A DNA stretch of 64,000 nt from Clostridiaceae bacterium BRH_c20a (GCA_000961765.1 LADT01000035.1:1-64000), one strand, 5' to 3'. Counted from the first letter of the stretch, positions 50,451-59,782 are shown. A program made the numbers and translations. The notes: generated by a model from the letters alone, not told the origin.

Positions 50451-52034
50451 TTACCAAGGTAAAAATAAACTCAATCGGGTACCCATATTAGGCTTCGAAT
50501 CAATTTCAATTGTACCCATAGCAGTTCTTACATATTGTTCCACTAGATAAAGACCATAACCCCGCCCGTACCCCTTAGTGGAGAAGCCATTTGTAAAGAC
50601 ATGCCCTCTGACATCTGGGGCAATACCCCGACCCTGATCCTCGACTACAATCTTCAGCCCTTTCTCATCTTCCCTAATAGAAAAGTATACATGGCGACGA
50701 TTTTCCTCCAAACCACTAACAGCTTCCATAGCATTTTCTAACAGATTCCCTAAAACAACTACCATAGCGCCGGTATCTAAAGTATGGGGTAGTTTACTCA
50801 ACTTGCTTTTTGGATCAATCTCCAAAGATATTTTTAACTCTTTAGCATGGCTAAATTTACCTAGTATCAAGCCGGCTAAGCCATAATCCTTAATACATTT
50901 GGTTATCAGTCTAGTGACCTCCTGCTGTTCCTCTGTAATAGAATAAATGTAGTCTAATGCCTTTTCGTACTTTTTTAATTGGATTAAACCTGCAATGGTG
51001 TGCAATTTGTTAAGGTGTTCATGATTTTGTACTCTCAAGGCTTCAATAAATTTTTTCACTCCCGTTAATTCTTCAGCCATTTCACGTACTTCGGTCTTAT
51101 CTTGAAAAATAGCCACCGCTCCGACAATTGTACCTTTCACTTGGATAGGTATTCTATTGACAAAAACCACTATCCCGTTAATTTCAGTTTCTTGTTGATA
51201 CTCGGACTCCCCAGTCTGAGCTATACTCGGCAGCCGTGTATTAGGTATTACGTCACTAATGTCATTACCATATACATCGCCATAGATCCCCGCTATTCTT
51301 TTTGCTGCATCATTCATAATGGTAATTTTATTGTCGCGGTCGATGGCTATTATTCCTTCGCCAATTGATTGGAAGACACCTATCCGCTCTTCTAATAATC
51401 TCGCAATTTCGGCAGGTTCCATATTAAACATCACCCTTTTCATATTACGGGCAAAGAAAACAGAACCGATAACCCCTACAACTAAGCCCACTAAAAGTGA
51501 GAAATAAAGCTCAAAACGCATATTATGAGCCAGTTTACTTATAGTAGGAGTTAATATACCCACGACCACAACACCAACCTGTTTTGTACCTTCTTCAGCC
51601 ATAATGGGAACAAAAGCCCTTACCGACGGGCCTAAAATCCCTTCAGCCTTGGAGATATACTCATTTTCGGCAAAGGCCGGGGCTTCATCGCCTCCCGAAA
51701 ATTGGGTCCCAATATAGTTCTGCAGCGGGTGTGATAATCGGGTTTTGGACATATTCAGTACTACAATATATTCCACATTAGTAGCTAAGCGGGTCTTCTC
51801 TGCAATGGGTTGTATTGACTTCGATCCATCAAATTGACTAACAGCCTGTTGGATCTCTTCTAACTGAGATAAGGTGCGGGCTATTGCAAGAGCTTTAGAG
51901 CCCAGTTCTTTTTCCAACTGGGCCGAAAAGTTTTCTACTAAAAATATCCCTCCAAATAAAATAGATAAGAAGACTAAACCTGATGCAAGGATAATGATTT
52001 GTGTTTGAATACTTAACCTCGATCCTATCCTCAC
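50451..52034 (-). CDS. Sensor histidine kinase, CitA/DcuS type
   Basis: About 528 residues from GTG 52034 (AAAGGAG nine bases upstream; the longer frame from TTG 52124 lacks a suitable RBS). Two membrane helices (IILASGLVFLSILFGGIFLV and LYFSLLVGLVVGVIGSVFFA) enclose a PDC/Cache-type extracellular sensor of about 130 residues with CitA-like DEAPAFAENEYISKAEGILG. A cytoplasmic PAS domain (RIGVFQSIGEGIIAIDRDNK) and a SpoB-type kinase core follow: H in VQNHEHLNKLHTIAGLIQL, N in NLLENAMEAV, DQGRGI and GYGRGYGLYLVEQY. Family senses citrate, malate or fumarate. Confidence 0.9.
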   Translation of the reverse strand: MRIGSRLSIQTQIIILASGLVFLSILFGGIFLVENFSAQLEKELGSKALAIARTLSQLEEIQQAVSQFDGSKSIQPIAEKTRLATNVEYIVVLNMSKTRLSHPLQNYIGTQFSGGDEAPAFAENEYISKAEGILGPSVRAFVPIMAEEGTKQVGVVVVGILTPTISKLAHNMRFELYFSLLVGLVVGVIGSVFFARNMKRVMFNMEPAEIARLLEERIGVFQSIGEGIIAIDRDNKITIMNDAAKRIAGIYGDVYGNDISDVIPNTRLPSIAQTGESEYQQETEINGIVVFVNRIPIQVKGTIVGAVAIFQDKTEVREMAEELTGVKKFIEALRVQNHEHLNKLHTIAGLIQLKKYEKALDYIYSITEEQQEVTRLITKCIKDYGLAGLILGKFSHAKELKISLEIDPKSKLSKLPHTLDTGAMVVVLGNLLENAMEAVSGLEENRRHVYFSIREDEKGLKIVVEDQGRGIAPDVRGHVFTNGFSTKGYGRGYGLYLVEQYVRTAMGTIEIDSKPNMGTRLSLFLPW

Positions 52035-52265
52035 TGGCTTGACTCCTTTCAATTTATTTCTGAATTTTATTATCTTTTCTGATAATTCTACAAAGCTAAG
52101 CCCCTTTCCTCCTATTACAAGCAATTTCTATTATAAGCTTGTTGTTTAAAACGGATATACCCTAAAATTTACTGTTAATAACTTTTTTGATATAATCTTT
52201 ACTAATAAGTCTTATTTTAGAAAAAAAGAAATACTTATTTTATATTGAGAAGTAGGAGGACAAAT

Positions 52266-55200
52266 ATGCCAAAGCGAATGGACATCAACAAAATCCTAAT
52301 TATTGGTTCAGGTCCCATTGTTATTGGACAAGCTGCAGAATTTGACTATTCCGGGACTCAAGCCTGTAAGGCACTAAGAAAATTGGGTTACCAAATTGTT
52401 TTAGTCAATTCCAATCCGGCTACAATTATGACTGACCCTACGACCGCTGATGTAACCTACATAGAACCCTTGAATGTAAAAACACTCTCTGACATAATAG
52501 CTAAAGAACGACCTGATGCGCTGCTGCCAAATCTAGGGGGGCAGTCAGCTCTTAATTTGTGTTCTGAATTAGACAAGGCTGGTGTTTTAGAAAAATACGC
52601 TGTAAAGGTTATCGGAGTGCAAATTGATGCCATTGAACGGGGTGAAGACCGAATCGCCTTCAAAGAAGAAATGAACCGGCTAGGTATTGAAATGCCCCGC
52701 AGTAAACCAGCCTACACTGTTGAGGAAGCGGAAAAAATTGCCCAAGAGTTGGGTTACCCAGTGGTTATCCGCCCAGCTTACACTATGGGAGGCACCGGCG
52801 GTGGTCTGGTCTATAATATTGAAGAGTTACGTACTATAGCCAATCGGGGAATCTCCGCCAGTATGGTTGGCCAAATCCTGGTTGAGGAATCAGTGCTTGG
52901 TTGGGAAGAACTGGAGGTGGAAGTTGTACGGGACTCCAAAAATCAGTTCTTAACTATATGTTTCATTGAAAACATTGATGCCATGGGTGTGCACACCGGT
53001 GATTCCTTTTGTTCGGCTCCTATGCTCACCATCAGCCCTGAGCTTCAGCTACGCTTGCAAAAATACGCCTATGCCATTGTCGAGGCGATAGAAGTAATTG
53101 GCGGAACCAATGTTCAGTTTGCCCATGATCCAAAAACCGGACGAGTTGTTATTATTGAAATTAATCCCCGTACTTCCCGTTCATCTGCTTTAGCTTCCAA
53201 GGCCACCGGCTTTCCCATCGCATTGATTTCAGCAATGTTGGCAGCCGGCTTAACCCTTGATGAAATCCCCTACTGGCGGGAAGGCACCCTGGATAAATAC
53301 ACCCCTTCAGGTGATTATGTGGTCATAAAATTTCCTCGTTGGGCTTTTGAAAAATTCCCTGGTTCCCAAGACAAGCTGGGGACACAAATGCGGGCCGTGG
53401 GCGAAGTTATGAGCATTGGCAAAAACTATAAAGAAGCCTTTCAAAAAGCAATTCGCTCATTGGAAATCAATCGTTACGGCTTAGGCTTTGCTAAGAACTT
53501 TAACCGACTCTCCTTGGAAGAATTGCTGTCATTACTGATAGAGCCCTCCAGTGAACGCCAGTTTATCATGTATGAGGCATTACGCAAAGGCGCAGATATT
53601 GATGCACTTTATGGCCTAACCCACATTAAACCATGGTTCATTCAGCAAATGAAAGAACTTGTTTTGTTGGAAGAAAAGATCCTAAAATATAAAAATGCTG
53701 AACTTCCGGATGAACTGCTTGTTCAGGCTAAAAAGGACGGTTTTGCTGATCGTTATTTAGCAATGCTATTAAATCTGACAGAACAAGAAATTCGTCAGCA
53801 TAGAACTGCTTTAGGGGTCGTCGAAGGATGGGAAGCTGTCCCGGTTAGTGGTGTTGAAAACGCAGCCTACTATTTTTCCACCTACAATGCTCCTGATCAG
53901 ACTACATCCAGCGACCGGAAAAAGGTAATGATCCTAGGAGGAGGCCCCAATCGGATCGGTCAAGGAATTGAGTTTGACTATTGCTGTGTTCATGCGGCCT
54001 TTGCCTTACGGGATCTGGGTTATGAGACAGTTATTGTGAACTGTAATCCTGAGACGGTTTCCACTGACTTTGACACATCGGATAAACTATACTTTGAACC
54101 ATTGACAGTGGAAGATGTGCTAAGCATATACGAAAAGGAAAAACCCCTTGGGGTAATCGTTCAGTTCGGAGGGCAAACCCCCTTAAATATCGCCGCCGAA
54201 CTAGCCCAAGCAGGAGTGAAAATTCTCGGCACTTCCCCGGAAACTATTGACTTAGCCGAAGATCGGGACCAATTCCGTGCAATCATGGAGAAACTAGATA
54301 TCCCTATGCCGGAAGCCGGCATGGCGGTAAATCTTGAGGAAGCCCTAATAATTGCCAACCGGATTGGTTATCCTTTAATGGTTCGTCCTTCATATGTTCT
54401 AGGCGGCCGCGGGATGGAAGTTGTTTACGATGAGGAAATGCTCCGTCAGTATTTAGCTGCCGCAGTCGGAGTTACTCCGGAAAGACCGATCCTGATTGAT
54501 AGATTTTTGAAAGATGCTATCGAAGCAGAAGCAGACGCAATAGCCGATGGAAATGACGCTTTTGTCCCGACGGTGATGGAGCATATTGAATTGGCAGGCA
54601 TCCACTCGGGAGACTCAGCCTGTGTGATTCCGCCCATAAGTATACAAGCTAAACACATTGATACTATTGTGGAATATACCAAGAAGATTGCCAAAGAAAT
54701 GAACGTTGTTGGCCTGATGAATATGCAGTACGCAATTGCCGATGATAAAGTTTATGTTCTGGAAGCCAATCCCAGAGCTTCACGGACCGTTCCCCTTGTA
54801 TCAAAAGTCTGTAATATCGCAATGGCCCAGATTGCCACAGAAATAATGTTGGCAGCAGAAACCGGTAAAGAGTCCCCTGTCAGCAAGCTTTTATCAAAAG
54901 GGATTCCTCATTTTGGGGTAAAAGAAGCGGTCTTCCCCTTTAGTATGTTCCCGGAAGTAGACCCAGTACTAGGACCGGAAATGCGCTCCACCGGTGAAGT
55001 ATTAGGAATTGCTAATTCCTTTGGGTTGGCATACTATAAAGCTCAAGAAGCAACCCAGTCTCCCCTTCCTATTTCGGGAACCGTTCTGATCAGTGTAACC
55101 GATCAAGATAAACCGGCAGCCCTAGAGACGGCCAAAGAATTTTCCAAAAGGGGTTTTCTAGTTAAAGCGACAGATGGAACTCACAGTTTCCTTAAGGCAA

Positions 55201-55493
55201 ATGGAATCATATCCGAAAAAATTAATAAAGTATTTCAAGGCCGTCCCGACATAGTTGATGGCATCACAAATAAGGAAATCAATCTAGTGATCAATACCCC
55301 TTCAGGAAAGCATAGCAAATACGATGACTCTTATATCCGCAAATCAGCAATTAAGCATAAGGTCCCTTATATCACAACCATGGCCGCAGCCTTAGCAAGT
55401 GCTAAAGGTATCGGGGCATATAAAGAAAAGCTTCAACAGGAAGCCAATTTAAAATCTTTGCAAGAATATCATTCCGATATTGTCCCACAATAG
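52266..55493 (+). CDS. carB: Carbamoyl-phosphate synthase large subunit
   Basis: 1,075 residues from ATG 52266 (SD GTAGGAGGAC); an upstream GTG/TTG frame at 52245 includes the SD. Both ATP-grasp halves are complete: KILIIGSGPIVIGQAAEFDY and a second KVMILGGGPNRIGQGIEFDY, followed by ATP-grasp motifs with GGTNVQFAHDP and GLMNMQYAIADDK, and a MGS-like allosteric domain at the C-terminus (KRGFLVKATDGTHSFLKANG). It makes carbamoyl phosphate from glutamine amide ammonia, bicarbonate and ATP. The small subunit carA and other pyr/arg genes are not adjacent, so carA must lie elsewhere. Confidence 0.96.
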   Translation: MPKRMDINKILIIGSGPIVIGQAAEFDYSGTQACKALRKLGYQIVLVNSNPATIMTDPTTADVTYIEPLNVKTLSDIIAKERPDALLPNLGGQSALNLCSELDKAGVLEKYAVKVIGVQIDAIERGEDRIAFKEEMNRLGIEMPRSKPAYTVEEAEKIAQELGYPVVIRPAYTMGGTGGGLVYNIEELRTIANRGISASMVGQILVEESVLGWEELEVEVVRDSKNQFLTICFIENIDAMGVHTGDSFCSAPMLTISPELQLRLQKYAYAIVEAIEVIGGTNVQFAHDPKTGRVVIIEINPRTSRSSALASKATGFPIALISAMLAAGLTLDEIPYWREGTLDKYTPSGDYVVIKFPRWAFEKFPGSQDKLGTQMRAVGEVMSIGKNYKEAFQKAIRSLEINRYGLGFAKNFNRLSLEELLSLLIEPSSERQFIMYEALRKGADIDALYGLTHIKPWFIQQMKELVLLEEKILKYKNAELPDELLVQAKKDGFADRYLAMLLNLTEQEIRQHRTALGVVEGWEAVPVSGVENAAYYFSTYNAPDQTTSSDRKKVMILGGGPNRIGQGIEFDYCCVHAAFALRDLGYETVIVNCNPETVSTDFDTSDKLYFEPLTVEDVLSIYEKEKPLGVIVQFGGQTPLNIAAELAQAGVKILGTSPETIDLAEDRDQFRAIMEKLDIPMPEAGMAVNLEEALIIANRIGYPLMVRPSYVLGGRGMEVVYDEEMLRQYLAAAVGVTPERPILIDRFLKDAIEAEADAIADGNDAFVPTVMEHIELAGIHSGDSACVIPPISIQAKHIDTIVEYTKKIAKEMNVVGLMNMQYAIADDKVYVLEANPRASRTVPLVSKVCNIAMAQIATEIMLAAETGKESPVSKLLSKGIPHFGVKEAVFPFSMFPEVDPVLGPEMRSTGEVLGIANSFGLAYYKAQEATQSPLPISGTVLISVTDQDKPAALETAKEFSKRGFLVKATDGTHSFLKANGIISEKINKVFQGRPDIVDGITNKEINLVINTPSGKHSKYDDSYIRKSAIKHKVPYITTMAAALASAKGIGAYKEKLQQEANLKSLQEYHSDIVPQ

Positions 55494-55511
55494 TTAATGT
55501 CTACTCTGGGC

Positions 55512-55559
55512 ATACAAAAGGAACACGTTGATGTGACAATCAACGTGTTCCTTTTGTAT
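55512..55559. terminator. Bidirectional terminator after carB
   Basis: A perfect 21-base stem (left arm 55512-55532, right arm 55539-55559, core GGAACACGTTGAT) with six-base loop lies between plus-strand carB and the minus-strand diguanylate cyclase gene. The outer AAAAG/CTTTT arms provide U-rich tails in both directions. Confidence 0.87.
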
Positions 55560-55586
55560 TTAACCCTAAATGTAGCACTCTGCCTC

Positions 55587-56324
55587 TCAATACCCAGTAT
55601 CCTGTGACAAATCATACTCTCTAGCACAATTCCTACCCTCTCTTTTAGCCGCATATAAAGCATGATCCACTTGCTTTAGAAGCATATCCATATTATCTCC
55701 ATCCTTTGGATGGGCTGCAGCAACACCTATGGATACAGTCACCTTTTTATCTAAAACTGAGCCCGCATGCTCTATTGCCAACTTCTCAATGTTGTCCGAC
55801 ACTTTCTGTGCCATATAAGCCGCTCCGTTAATTCCGGTTTCCGGTAGTAGTACTATAAATTCCTCTCCACCGAAACGAGCCAAAATATCCCGGGGTCTGT
55901 TGACAGAATGCTGTATTTCAGCCGCTACAGTCTTGAGGCATTTATCTCCTTGTAAATGCCCATAGGTGTCATTATATTTTTTGAAATAGTCAATATCAAT
56001 CATTAGCAATGCAAGTGGACAGTTTGCCCGGACTGCGCTGCTCCATTCCCTCAGGTAGGCTTCATTAAAATACCTTTTATTATAAATTTCGGTAAGGGAA
56101 TCAATTTGAGAAACTCTTTCAAGTTTTTCTGATACGGTCTTTAATTCCAACTGTATCAAGTCAGACAGCTTCACCACTTTAATCATTTGCTTTAGAAGGG
56201 TTTTGTATTCCTCAAATAAATCCCTATAGTTTTGCTCATCCTTTGCTGAAGAAAATACACGTGACTGCAATAGTTTTTCAGCTATTGCCGCTACCTGCTC
56301 CTCTTTTGCAAATATTTCATTCAT
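55587..56324 (-). CDS. siaD: GGDEF diguanylate cyclase (SiaD-like)
   Basis: 245 residues. The N-terminal 80 residues are helical and coiled (QNYRDLFEEYKTLLKQMIKV), as the signalling stalk of SiaD. The GGDEF domain follows with RFGGEEF (active site signature) and RPRD five residues before it, a canonical inhibitory RxxD site for c-di-GMP feedback. No membrane segment. Synthesises cyclic di-GMP from two GTP. It is the last gene of a four-gene operon whose order equals SiaA-B-C-D, in which SiaC binds and activates SiaD. It lies six bases after the siaC-like gene. Confidence 0.88.
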   Translation of the reverse strand: MNEIFAKEEQVAAIAEKLLQSRVFSSAKDEQNYRDLFEEYKTLLKQMIKVVKLSDLIQLELKTVSEKLERVSQIDSLTEIYNKRYFNEAYLREWSSAVRANCPLALLMIDIDYFKKYNDTYGHLQGDKCLKTVAAEIQHSVNRPRDILARFGGEEFIVLLPETGINGAAYMAQKVSDNIEKLAIEHAGSVLDKKVTVSIGVAAAHPKDGDNMDMLLKQVDHALYAAKREGRNCAREYDLSQDTGY

Positions 56325-56330
56325 ATTCTA

Positions 56331-56720
56331 TCATTCCTCCCCTTTAACAACTTCCACCGTAAATGGAAGCTGGTTCAGGTCTTCCTTGAATTCCTCACCA
56401 CATTCTATAGCGATGTCGTTGTCCTCATCACACATCCATTTTACCGATACTTTTCTACCCTTTATCACTCCCTGTTCCAGCAGATCTAAGATCGTCATAA
56501 ACACTTTGGAAGTGCTGCTGTTGAAATAGGTAATTTTAAATTCTACCGTCATTTCTTTCGACTCCTGGTCAAGATAGTTACGAATCCACTCCAATATGGG
56601 GGTGTAAAACTTTGCAACATTTTCAGGATAGGATTCTCCTTTGATTTGAAGATAACCAGCATCCCCATCAAAATGAATATATGGCGTTGAACTGGTTTTT
56701 TCTATGACTAATTTTTGCAT
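56331..56720 (-). CDS. siaC: SiaC-like partner-switch protein (DUF1987)
   Basis: 129 residues. DUF1987 features: STPYIHFDGDAGYLQIKGES, YPENVAKFYTPILEWIRNYL and KITYFNSSTSKVFMTILDLL. In Pseudomonas SiaC, Thr68 in the LNTSS loop is phosphorylated by SiaB and dephosphorylated by SiaA; here the corresponding loop FNSSTSK has Ser68, Ser69 and Thr70 as candidate acceptors. The unphosphorylated form would activate the diguanylate cyclase. SD GGAGGTAAGG before ATG. Lies between siaB- and siaD-like genes. Confidence 0.86.
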   Translation of the reverse strand: MQKLVIEKTSSTPYIHFDGDAGYLQIKGESYPENVAKFYTPILEWIRNYLDQESKEMTVEFKITYFNSSTSKVFMTILDLLEQGVIKGRKVSVKWMCDEDNDIAIECGEEFKEDLNQLPFTVEVVKGEE

Positions 56721-56724
56721 ACCC

Positions 56725-57282
56725 TTACCTCCCTACGACCACTTTAATACTGAAAAATGAAAAAACCTCATCGATTTTTTCAAAGGAATATCCTAATGGT
56801 ACTTCGGATTTTCTGGCCATTTCAATCAAACCAAGGCCTGCCCCCTTACTGCCCGGCTCCCGCTCCATTCTCCTGCGTTCTTTATATAACACTTTAAGTT
56901 CATCTTTATTCAGGTTCCGTAAATGTTCTAGGTTACTTTTTATTCTGGGAATATCCCCGTTATAAACCCGGTTTCCACAATAAACAAAATAGTCTCCCGT
57001 ATCTTCATATCCGATAACGACAACGCCAATCCTCAGTTCTTTTTCATCTTCATCAGCCTTATTTAGCTTTTCCGCTGAATAATTCAAAACATTTTGCGCT
57101 TGCTCAATAAAAATGGAGAAAACAGCTAGTGTTGTTGCGTTCCTGGCTTCTTCAAATTCCAGGTTTCTGCGAAGTGTGTCTCCGACACCCTCGATGCTAG
57201 CCTGTGCAATAGGCCCGCTGTAGCATAGAAGTATTTTTTGTGCCTTAAGGTCCTTATACAAATTATATAACGACAGCTCCAT
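56725..57282 (-). CDS. siaB: SiaB-like protein kinase (DUF6272)
   Basis: 185 residues from ATG 57282 (GGGAGAAAG just upstream, itself inside the longer frame). GHKL-type features: FIEQAQNVLNYSAEKLN, an N-box-like helix, and GSKGAGLGLIEMARKSEVPL with the glycine-rich ATP lid. C-terminal FSFFSIKVVV strand. It should phosphorylate the SiaC-like protein and so keep c-di-GMP synthesis off. Adjacent to the phosphatase gene with no gap, which fits the paired writer and eraser of one switch. Confidence 0.83.
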   Translation of the reverse strand: MELSLYNLYKDLKAQKILLCYSGPIAQASIEGVGDTLRRNLEFEEARNATTLAVFSIFIEQAQNVLNYSAEKLNKADEDEKELRIGVVVIGYEDTGDYFVYCGNRVYNGDIPRIKSNLEHLRNLNKDELKVLYKERRRMEREPGSKGAGLGLIEMARKSEVPLGYSFEKIDEVFSFFSIKVVVGR

Positions 57283-57300
57283 AAATCTTTCTCCCTTCAT

Positions 57301-59154
57301 TTATAATTTGAAACCCAACATTGTAATATCATCCCGCCGCACTTCGTTTCCTTGGTATTCTTTTAAAACATAAAGTAATTGAACTTTTTTCTCTTCCATA
57401 TCCAGATGTCCCACAGCTTCAAGTAAAGCCATCAACCTTCCCTTACCAAATGGAAGCTGTCTCTCTCCTCCCGGCTGGTCTTGGTATCCATCGGTTGCAA
57501 CATAAAATGTATTCCTCTCATTATATTCAATTTCATGATTTTCAAATTGTTTTTCCCTTCTTCGAGCCATGCAATCAATGGTATCAATACTTCCCTTGAA
57601 TTCCCGTACAGCATCTCCGTTTGAGACGAAGACAGAAATATTTGCTCCGGCAAATAAAACTTTTCCCAATTTTGAAACGAAGAACACTGCCGCGTCCAAA
57701 CCGTCAGAAATCATTTCACAGCTGCCCTCTTTTCTGAAGGATTGTTTGATCAGTCTGTCAAGTTCTTTTATAATCGTTGCAGGGTTGTCATTGCAAATCT
57801 CCTCTGAAATATGATTCAGCATGGCATTTACCGCAGTGGTCATCAGTGCTCCCGGAACCCCATGGCCTGTACAATCTCCCACCACCAGCAAAAAACCTTC
57901 GCTGTTGCTTTTCATCCAATAAAAGTCGCCGCCCACCGTGTCCCTTGGTTCAAAAATGACAAAATACTCTTTCAAGTGCTTCTTCATTTCATACTCAGAT
58001 GGTAATATTGTCTGTTGAATCATTTTAGCATAATCAAGGCTGTCCTGTATTCTTGTGTTTTTCTCCTGTAACTCTCTTGTACGCTCACCAACAATTTTCT
58101 CCAATTCCTGATTGAGCTGCAAAGCCCTCCTGTATGGATTTGCTATCCGGTTGGAAAGCAAATAAAAGGTTGCAACCATTAAAAGAATAATCACAATGCA
58201 GGAAATGACCGTATTAATGATAACAGCTTTTAAAAAATTCAGACTTTCTGATCTAGGGATTTGCACAATCAACTTCCATTTGGTATCCTTTATTCCCTTG
58301 TATGCAATGTCGTAAATCTCGCCTTTTACATTCTTATATTCGGCAATTTCAAATTGTTTCTCCGTATTACCATCATTTCCCATATCCTCAATCAAAGAGG
58401 AGGGTAGGTAGTTCTGCATGTTTTTCTCCAAATATGCAGGGTTTTTTGAAAGATAAATCACCCCTGTGCCATCTACCAGCCAGATATCATTTTTAATATT
58501 GCTCTTTTTTTCATCCCGCATCAGCTCATTGATTACCTCACTCAGATTCATACCAATACCGGTCACGGCAATGGGTGAATTTACTTCCCCCATTAAAGTA
58601 TTTATCCATACAAAGGTATCATTAAGCTCTTTATTTTGATCTATATTGATCTCATATTTTTTCTTCATGTTAATTGAATTAAAAAACCAAATATCATCAG
58701 GGTCGTCTACTGAAACAGTGTCTAAAAGCTCGAATTTATTCTGGTGAAAAGACCAGTAATGCTTGGTCAAATTGCTAACCAAAAAAGATGTATCATATCC
58801 GAAGCTATTGACCTGGTCTACCATTTTGTATCTTACTAATTCCCCTGCCGCTTCATCTTTTTCTTCGCTCTCGATCCAGCTCTTCATGATAGGGTCATTT
58901 GCCATCATCTGGGATGCATCCACTGCTTTATCGATTTTACCTTCAATAACTGCCCCTATGCTTTCTGCCATATTTCCAAGGTCATTGGTCTTTAATTTAT
59001 TAACTACTGCATTATTCATAATCATCACGCTGATAGAACTCATAAACAATAGTGCCACTATAATAGTCATGCATCCTATAATAACTACCTTCATGGAATT
59101 GTTGTCAAATAATGAATCAATGTTTTTCTTGTTTTTATTTTTTGAAAATTTCAC
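57301..59154 (-). CDS. siaA: SiaA-like sensor phosphatase (Cache-HAMP-PP2C/SpoIIE)
   Basis: About 617 residues from GTG 59154 (GAGGAGG about nine bases upstream). Two membrane helices (MKVVIIGCMTIIVALLFMSS; VIINTVISCIVIILLMVATF) enclose a Cache-type extracellular sensor (GIGMNLSEVINELM; DIWLVDGTGVIYLSKNPAYL). A short HAMP-like linker and coiled coil lead to a SpoIIE/PP2C domain with metal-binding Asp motifs VGGDFYWMK, GDCTGHGVPGALMTTAVNAM, DGLDAAVFF and ATDGYQDQPGG. It would remove the phosphate from SiaC-like protein upon ligand binding, turning on c-di-GMP synthesis. The ligand is unknown. Confidence 0.88.
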   Translation of the reverse strand: MKFSKNKNKKNIDSLFDNNSMKVVIIGCMTIIVALLFMSSISVMIMNNAVVNKLKTNDLGNMAESIGAVIEGKIDKAVDASQMMANDPIMKSWIESEEKDEAAGELVRYKMVDQVNSFGYDTSFLVSNLTKHYWSFHQNKFELLDTVSVDDPDDIWFFNSINMKKKYEINIDQNKELNDTFVWINTLMGEVNSPIAVTGIGMNLSEVINELMRDEKKSNIKNDIWLVDGTGVIYLSKNPAYLEKNMQNYLPSSLIEDMGNDGNTEKQFEIAEYKNVKGEIYDIAYKGIKDTKWKLIVQIPRSESLNFLKAVIINTVISCIVIILLMVATFYLLSNRIANPYRRALQLNQELEKIVGERTRELQEKNTRIQDSLDYAKMIQQTILPSEYEMKKHLKEYFVIFEPRDTVGGDFYWMKSNSEGFLLVVGDCTGHGVPGALMTTAVNAMLNHISEEICNDNPATIIKELDRLIKQSFRKEGSCEMISDGLDAAVFFVSKLGKVLFAGANISVFVSNGDAVREFKGSIDTIDCMARRREKQFENHEIEYNERNTFYVATDGYQDQPGGERQLPFGKGRLMALLEAVGHLDMEEKKVQLLYVLKEYQGNEVRRDDITMLGFKL

Positions 59155-59390
59155 CGGGTGTGGCCTCCTCATACAATATCCGAGAATTTTTATATAAAAT
59201 TAAAGTATATTTTTATTTACATAATTCAACATTTTTTGCGGTTTTCCTTCAATGGACAAGTTTGATTGGTCAAAGGGATAATCCTATCTTCAAATCATCA
59301 AATGGTTTTTACACTTCTATAAAAAAGGTCACCAAAATTCACCTTTGATGGAAGCGGCTAAAGACTTAACTATACACCAAAATTTATAAA

Positions 59391-59419
59391 GGAGCCGTTG
59401 AAGAACAATCAACGGCTCC
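59391..59419 (-). terminator. Hairpin between the larA-like pseudogene and the sia operon
   Basis: Arms GGAGCCGTTGA/TCAACGGCTCC pair perfectly around a seven-base loop. On minus a short U-rich tail (CTTTATAAATTT) follows. It lies eight bases after the pseudogene stop and upstream of the siaA-like gene. Confidence 0.75.
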
Positions 59420-59426
59420 CTGCTAT

Positions 59427-59782
59427 TTATTCTTTTATAAGGTTATTATTGTTATCAAATCTAAATTCGAGCAAATCCTCAATTACCTCTAAATTTTTAT
59501 TTGCATTAATCTCAGGCAAGAGTGCTTCGGAACAATACATCTCATCTAAAAATAAGGTGTTTTTTATCCAACATATTTTTACTTTTTCGGGGTCAGAAAG
59601 ATGTAAGGTTTTCAAAGCACTCTCCATTACCCCTTTAGTTATACCTCTGCTACCACCAGTTATAGCTATTATTTTTCCGTTACTTAACTTGTCTTCTAAA
59701 TTTAATTTTTCAATTCTTCTACAGCTCTAGAAACCGGATCCTCTAACTTCGGTCTAGGTAGATATTGCCTAATTTTTACCAT
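59427..59782 (-). pseudogene. LarA-like (nickel-pincer lactate racemase family) gene with deletion and frameshift
   Basis: The N-terminus reads MVKIRQYLPRPKLEDPVSRA to a stop after VEELKN; after a shift it continues NLEDKLSNGKIIAITGGSRG. It then joins directly to a C-terminal piece ESALKTLHLSDPEKVKICWI, NTLFLDEMYCSEALLPEINA. Intact LarA-like proteins (DUF2088 plus C-terminal domain) have over 400 residues; here about 300 in the middle, including the Ni-pincer binding region, are gone. The ATG at 59782 and the C-terminal end are those of the family, so this is an internal deletion plus a frameshift. Confidence 0.72.
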
